Positions 40,874-41,127 of a stretch of DNA of 41,127 nt are shown piece after piece. Location of the stretch: NCBI RefSeq assembly GCF_009467825.1, contig NZ_WIOK01000029.1, forward strand, positions 1 to 41,127, read 5' to 3'. The position numbers and the translations under genes are program-made. Source of the DNA: Cyclobacterium xiamenense (GTDB lineage Bacteria; Bacteroidota; Bacteroidia; Cytophagales; Cyclobacteriaceae). A model generated the notes under the pieces. It ran no database searches. It saw only the letters and a list, made by a program, of their open reading frames with translations, and was not told the origin of the DNA. Within the stretch, counting starts at the first letter, position 1, and each line of letters begins with the position of its first letter.

Positions 40874-41127
40874 AAACAGAAAACTTGTTCTTCGGAGCAA
40901 GTTTTTTTTGTTTTTACAACTTTCAGGACTGGGCGAGAAGTTTATCCCGAAGAAGGGGAGCCAGAGCGCCGCTTCGGGAAGCCCCAGCGGGATCACCAAA
41001 ACAGAAAACTTGTTCTTAGGAGCAAGTTTTTTTTTGTTTTTACAACTTTCAGGACTGGGCGAGAAGTTTATCCCGAAGAAGGGGAGCCAGAGCGCCGCTT
41101 CGGGAAGCCCCAGCGGGATCACCAAAA
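40855..41127 (+). repeat. Tandem repeat (125-126 bp) starting in the 3' end of tRNA-Lys
   Basis: Three copies start at 40855, 40980 and 41106; the third is cut by the window end. Each begins with the tRNA-Lys 3' end AGCCCCAGCGGGATCACCA, followed by a terminator hairpin, a T-run and a spacer with an 8-bp stem (TCCCGAAG/CTTCGGGA at 40945-40952 and 40972-40979 in copy 1). Copies 1 and 2 are nearly identical; they differ at the terminator loop (TTCG versus TTAG) and by one T in the T-run. This is a recent or homogenised tandem duplication anchored in a tRNA gene. Confidence 0.93.
40880..40908 (+). terminator. tRNA-Lys terminator with a cTTCGg tetraloop
   Basis: An 11-bp stem with one G-T pair (AAAACTTGTTC at 40880-40890, GAGCAAGTTTT at 40895-40905) is capped by C(TTCG)G, an extra-stable RNA tetraloop, and followed by T8. 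It starts 7 bp after the tRNA CCA end. A copy with loop TTAG is at 41005-41030 in repeat 2. Confidence 0.9.

Noticed and set aside
40786-41019. Plus-strand open frame across tRNA-Lys and repeat 1
   Set aside because: It starts before the tRNA and reads through it and its terminator. The E. coli tyrT locus has a small protein in its repeats, but nothing here beyond an open frame supports one.
40868-41125. Minus-strand open frame encoding a peptide repeated twice
   Set aside because: The repetition follows from the 126-bp tandem DNA repeat being a multiple of three. It runs antisense through tRNA-Lys ends and terminators and has no start signal, so it is not a protein gene.

Overview
The window looks like chromosomal DNA of a Bacteroidota member, probably order Cytophagales near the Cyclobacteriaceae/Algoriphagus group. 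The order is inferred from gene content and order; no 16S gene is present. Supporting signs are an outer-membrane assembly operon with two OmpH/Skp genes next to bamA and uppS, a DUF6089-type barrel protein beside uppS, a SusC-like receptor with an N-terminal CarboxypepD_reg-like domain, and promoters of the TTTG-N18-20-TAnnTTTG type. No phage, insertion sequence or CRISPR array was found.

Layout. 1-4.9 kb: tRNA-Pro, then a minus-strand aroQ / class V aminotransferase / MarC-type operon, then plus-strand xerD, a coiled-coil envelope protein and a MaoC-type hydratase. 4.9-9.9 kb: a TonB-dependent receptor-like barrel, a Mn-type superoxide dismutase, tadA and a very divergent PiT-like permease. 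10.2-16.8 kb is a phosphorus-themed stretch: a Na/Pi symporter divergent from the PiT-like gene, deoC, an ICMT-like methyltransferase with a coupled small membrane protein, a DUF5690 transporter overlapping a phosphonatase-like hydrolase, a divergent PhnZ-like HD oxygenase, and hemH. 17.0-18.6 kb: a decayed nucleotidyltransferase two-gene module, a flavodoxin with a signal peptide and a small secreted protein.

18.9-27.9 kb is one long minus-strand gene run, read in the order yqeY, cvpA family, glutamine amidotransferase, CBS protein, nadK, DUF6089 protein, uppS, bamA, ompH, ompH, closed by a terminator. It joins NADP supply, undecaprenyl-PP synthesis and outer-membrane protein assembly. Divergent from it are pdxJ and an alpha/beta hydrolase.

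29.6-37.0 kb is a carbohydrate oxidation locus in two divergent arms. The minus arm has Gfo/Idh/MocA dehydrogenase, TIM-barrel isomerase, c-type cytochrome lipoprotein and DUF1080 lipoprotein. The plus arm has an MFS permease, a GMC flavoprotein with a three-Cys iron-sulfur-like loop, and a Tat/lipobox partner subunit. I infer periplasmic C3 oxidation of glycosides, cleavage of the 3-keto product, import and cytoplasmic processing. 37.2-41.1 kb: a methyltransferase, an orphan HELGH metalloprotease, a LON-domain protein, a TPR/SH3 protein and tRNA-Lys.

The most unusual structure is at the right edge. The last 19 nt of tRNA-Lys plus its terminator are repeated in tandem with a 125-126 bp period, a layout that recalls the tyrT/rtT repeats of E. 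coli. The repeat continues past the end of the window.
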